Positions 42,841 to 45,562 of a stretch of 45,562 nucleotides of DNA are shown here, one piece after another. The translations under genes and the position numbers were made by a program. A model generated the notes under the pieces. It searched no databases. It saw nothing but the letters and a program-made list of their open reading frames with translations, and was not told the origin of the DNA. This DNA is from Nemertoderma westbladi (Eukaryota > Xenacoelomorpha > Nemertodermatida > Nemertodermatidae), in the NCBI GenBank assembly GCA_032718475.1, contig JAUCBJ010005501.1:1-45562 (forward strand), given 5' to 3'. The first letter of the stretch is position 1, and each line of letters starts with the position of its first letter.

Positions 42841-44139
42841 AAATTAAGATGTCTTCTAGATATTAAATCTGCTTTTAGTCTATGACAAGTATTTTATTCA
42901 CTACACTAGTCGAAACCAATCCGTGCGCGACCATTCACCCGCTGGATATTCCCGGGAGATTGGGTTCGACGGTTTAATTTTTATTGCTATGTAAGCCTAA
43001 TGTATTATTCGACTGACAGTATTATATAATCTCTGACAATATTATTCACCTTCGGTAATATTAACAGTTCCTTTAGGACGTGGCGCTTTATCTATATAAA
43101 CAGAGTTATGACTTAAACTACTCACAACGATATGGCTTAATTATAATCCACATATATGACGCATTCTTTAGGAATTGCTTCTTTAACAGACTCACTCATA
43201 CACTATGCTGCACAATACTGCACACTAATCTGCCAATCTTCACTGATTTTAGTCACATATAAAAGGAACACAGACTGAATCATGTAGGGTCTATCAAATA
43301 ACATTAGATTCACTTCAAACCACTTTAACATAAGTCACAATCGTTTATTTGTAACCCTTCTCTCTTACCTTAGGTATATCAAGAATATTGGGTTTAGGGG
43401 TTGTTTATCGTTATTCCAAATATAATTATTCATCAACCATATTATGAAGAACTGACGGTAAATAGCAGTATAAAACAACAATGAAAACACTGATTGTTAT
43501 GAGTTTGCAATGTTTCAGCAGTCAGCATGTATGATCAGTCAGCAGTCATCAGGAGTCGTTAGGTATGTTAAATTGCTGCAGTCCGTTAAAGGATATATGC
43601 CCTTTATAATTAAACCTACTAGTGTACGACTAAAAAACAGTAAGGCACAAAAATACTTCCAAGCCGTTCTTTCTTTGGCTCAAGACTCAATGTAAACACT
43701 GCACATAGGCATTGCGTCATTTCTCGGAAATTTTCTGTACAAGGAGCCACAAAAACGCTCTCATTGGCTGACTGAACTGAGAGACGCCGTAGAACAAAGG
43801 AAATCAACACGTATGAATGTCAGCTGTTAACCGTAGTCATAGTAACTACTGTTCAAGAGTAGCTATCACCCTTTTGCGTCACGAATTGCCATAGAATCAT
43901 AAAATATGCCTTTCACAGTACACATACGGAGGAAATAGGTCTTAGATCCTCTAAAAACACCGATACAGCAATAATACGGTCTCTTACACTTATTAAATCA
44001 ACTACAGAGTATTTTAATGTAAGAGATAATAAAAATAACGGGGCAATTCAGCAAAGGCTTTTACACCGCTCCCAGAAAATGGGATTTTCAGTCTATAAAA
44101 TATAAAAATCACAGTTTCTAAAACACAAAGATACTCTAA
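42841..44139. other. No gene seen
   Basis: This is AT-rich sequence without recognisable domains, SINE heads or terminal repeats. A 61-codon plus-strand frame at 43510-43695 has no recognised motif. Part of it may belong to the Ty3 remnant upstream of the integrase, but I can read nothing from RT or RNase H. Confidence 0.4.
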
Positions 44140-44475
44140 ACAGTTAGTCTTTCTTGCGCGGACGGCGTTTACGCAGTTTTTTGAGGCTAGCAAGAGTCTT
44201 TTTCTCTTTGGGGGGAGCCACTTTACTAGGAGGGCCATAACTCCTGGGTGAAGGGTGCAATATGATTGCATCAGAAGGTGTAGGATTGTGGTCGAGGTAT
44301 CTGCCGCCTCGATCTGCTTCTCCTCGAGCTGATTTTCCTCCGCTCGTAGCTGGATACGTTCATCCAAAAACTCTCGCAGAGAATAGGATCGTCCAAGTTC
44401 GATAACTTCTTAGAGATTCTGGATTTCCCAATCGAATTGAGATAAGGCCAATTCGTTTATCGATTGGACTCACTG
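44140..44475 (-). pseudogene. Decayed coding region of unknown family, part 1
   Basis: On the minus strand one frame reads INELALSQFDWEIQNL, a stop, then EVIELGRSYSLREFLDERIQ and a Glu/Gln-rich helix (about 44370-44305). Around 44300-44290 the sensible reading moves to another frame, giving Pro-rich sequence and a basic end, KKLRKRRPRKKD, followed by TAA near 44143. The basic end resembles a nuclear-localisation signal. One stop and one frame change suggest a decayed gene. I cannot assign a family. Confidence 0.45.
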
Positions 44476-44719
44476 TTATAACTTACGTTTATCTGAACAA
44501 ACGCAGGCTTCCCTTTTGATCTTTATAAAATAGCGTTTAACTCGTTTCGTACAACGCTCTCCTTCACCTTGATGAGGGGTTGTATCGCGTTAAACGTGGA
44601 CGACCATACGGTTGGATAGTGATCTTAGGTGTCCGCGTCACAATCCGGCTAGGTAAGATGGACGGCTAGCTAGAAATCACTGTAGGAGTGTTACCGATTA
44701 ATTGTTAGGGTAGCACTAG

Positions 44720-45000
44720 ATCTTGAACAGTGAATACCGTCCGCGAGGATCCGCGACACCACCAGGATCGCAGGTCTGAGGTCCAACTAAGGAATGAGGA
44801 GGTTTGACCGAGTATTCCGGGACTCTGATCGTAGGTTTACTCCAGGATCGTTCGAGCCGAGTGAGCATAGGTGATACGTCAACAAGTTTCGGTTTACGTG
44901 GATGTTTATGTCTTTCCGTTTATTAGTTGGGTCTAGGGCATTTATCGTCATAATACCAAAGACGCACGTCTGGGAGGGTAAACGCGGGTGATATTTGTTT
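44720..45000 (-). pseudogene. Decayed coding region of unknown family, part 2
   Basis: Two overlapping minus-strand readings look protein-like. One has LPDVRLWYYDDKCPRPN, a stop, then a Pro/Arg-rich stretch with PKLVDVSPMLTRLERSW. The other stays open for nearly 60 codons (LGIMTINALDPTNKRKD...). I cannot tell which is ancestral. CpG is much more frequent here than to the left of 44 kb. Confidence 0.35.
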
Positions 45001-45017
45001 GTTGTTACAATGCTTCT

Positions 45018-45117
45018 ATCAAGAATTCCAAATATACGTTGGAGTTACCGCGTCCATTTGTTTCTTTAGTGTCTTTTCTTTAGAGTCGATTTCGAATAGA
45101 ATTTTCGCATTCGAATT
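45018..45117 (-). pseudogene. Decayed coding region of unknown family, part 3
   Basis: A short minus-strand frame encodes AKILFEIDSKEKTLKKQMDA followed by VTPTYIWNS and a stop. Its residue mix is protein-like, and it lies between parts 2 and 4 on the same strand, so it may be another piece of the same dead locus. Confidence 0.3.
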
Positions 45118-45122
45118 TCAGT

Positions 45123-45562
45123 TTATGGTTCCGACTCCGCTGGGCAGGATATATAGTCGACATAGTCCGTATTGTGTAAATCGATAGGATGACCAGTAGT
45201 TAAGAAGCCCATATACGTACCATTACGCCGCGTATATCGAGCAGCGAATTTTCTATAGTCTAACTCGCGCGAGCTGCTCTTGGGACATTGGCGGTTCGAT
45301 ATAACGACCATCGTCCTCCGCAGCAGTTGGACTAACGTCGCCGCGTATTAAGCTATCAACAAACGCTTGCAAAAGTAGAGTATATCGCTCCCCGATACCA
45401 AGACCATCTTCTATCAACTCCGTCATATCTGCTATATATGAGTTTATCCATATTATAATGAGTTTATATTTAGGCGAGCGGGCGTCGCTGCCTACCCCAA
45501 TCAACCCCGGACAGTACGAGATCCTCAGCGCCGATGTGTCGTCGCCGCCGTACTTTCGCCAA
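45123..45562 (-). pseudogene. Decayed coding region of unknown family, part 4 (runs off the window)
   Basis: A frame open from the right edge encodes LRISYCPGLIGVGSDARSPK, then KLIIIWINSYIADMTELIED, GERYTLLLQAFVDSLIRGD and PPMSQEQLAR before stopping at 45253. An overlapping frame carries on with RELDYRKFAARYTRRNGTYM, GFLTTGHPIDLHNTDYVDYI and a stop at 45123. A single frameshift near 45260 would explain both. It has the composition of a real globular protein. I recognise no family. Beyond the edge it continues. Confidence 0.5.

Noticed and set aside
43510-43695. Plus-strand 61-residue frame
   Set aside because: Short, no recognised motif, surrounded by AT-rich DNA. Consistent with chance.

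Overview
The window is a gene-poor, repeat-dominated piece of an animal nuclear genome. No intact host gene is recognisable. The evidence for an animal is the set of mobile elements: a BEL/Pao gag-protease remnant (a family essentially confined to metazoans), Ty3-type integrase, a LINE reverse transcriptase, tRNA-derived SINEs and Helitrons. Helitrons carrying roughly 150-bp satellite monomers, and a SINE with a central CTCAGCCTTTCA stretch, point loosely to a marine invertebrate such as a mollusc. That placement is inference only.

Layout. 1-5.1 kb: AT-rich sequence with a degenerate 30-bp-period repeat family, a minus-strand tRNA-derived SINE (587-862), a two-copy dispersed repeat, and a TIR element flanked by TA (2311-3669). 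Nested in that element is a composite insertion (2823-3585) with 12-bp target duplications. It contains a foldback and a tRNA-headed SINE carrying a hammerhead-ribozyme-like core. 6.39-8.33 kb: a large 10-bp-period minisatellite.

8684-36919 is the centrepiece: a head-to-tail array of non-autonomous Helitrons. Each copy starts TCTAATATATATAAAT and ends in a GC-rich hairpin followed by CTAG, and most junctions are exactly CTAG|TCTA. The whole array sits between an A and a T, as a single Helitron would. The copies are filled with a 146-bp monomer whose best conserved block, CCGCTAGAGGGCG, fits the consensus of the CTCF insulator site. More than sixty copies, all in one orientation, are present.

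The last Helitron copy is interrupted by a young LTR retroelement (29548-36271, minus strand) with LTRs that look identical. It encodes a long Gag-like protein in two overlapping frames but no visible protease, reverse transcriptase or integrase. In place of pol it has about 2 kb of CT-rich sequence studded with short hairpins.

36.9-45.6 kb: a tRNA-headed SINE leads into a 36-bp minisatellite in which every unit can form a C(UUCG)G hairpin. Next come a broken BEL/Pao gag-protease remnant (+), then a Ty3-type integrase remnant (-) split by a 5'-truncated LINE with a 12-bp target duplication. The right edge (about 44.1-45.56 kb) is CpG-rich and holds decayed minus-strand reading frames that I could not assign.

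The elements record a nesting order. The Helitron array came first and the gag-only LTR element landed in it recently. The Ty3 remnant predates the LINE inside it. The BEL remnant and the gag-only element share the C-terminal Gag region, so an autonomous BEL relative may have supplied the missing enzymes.
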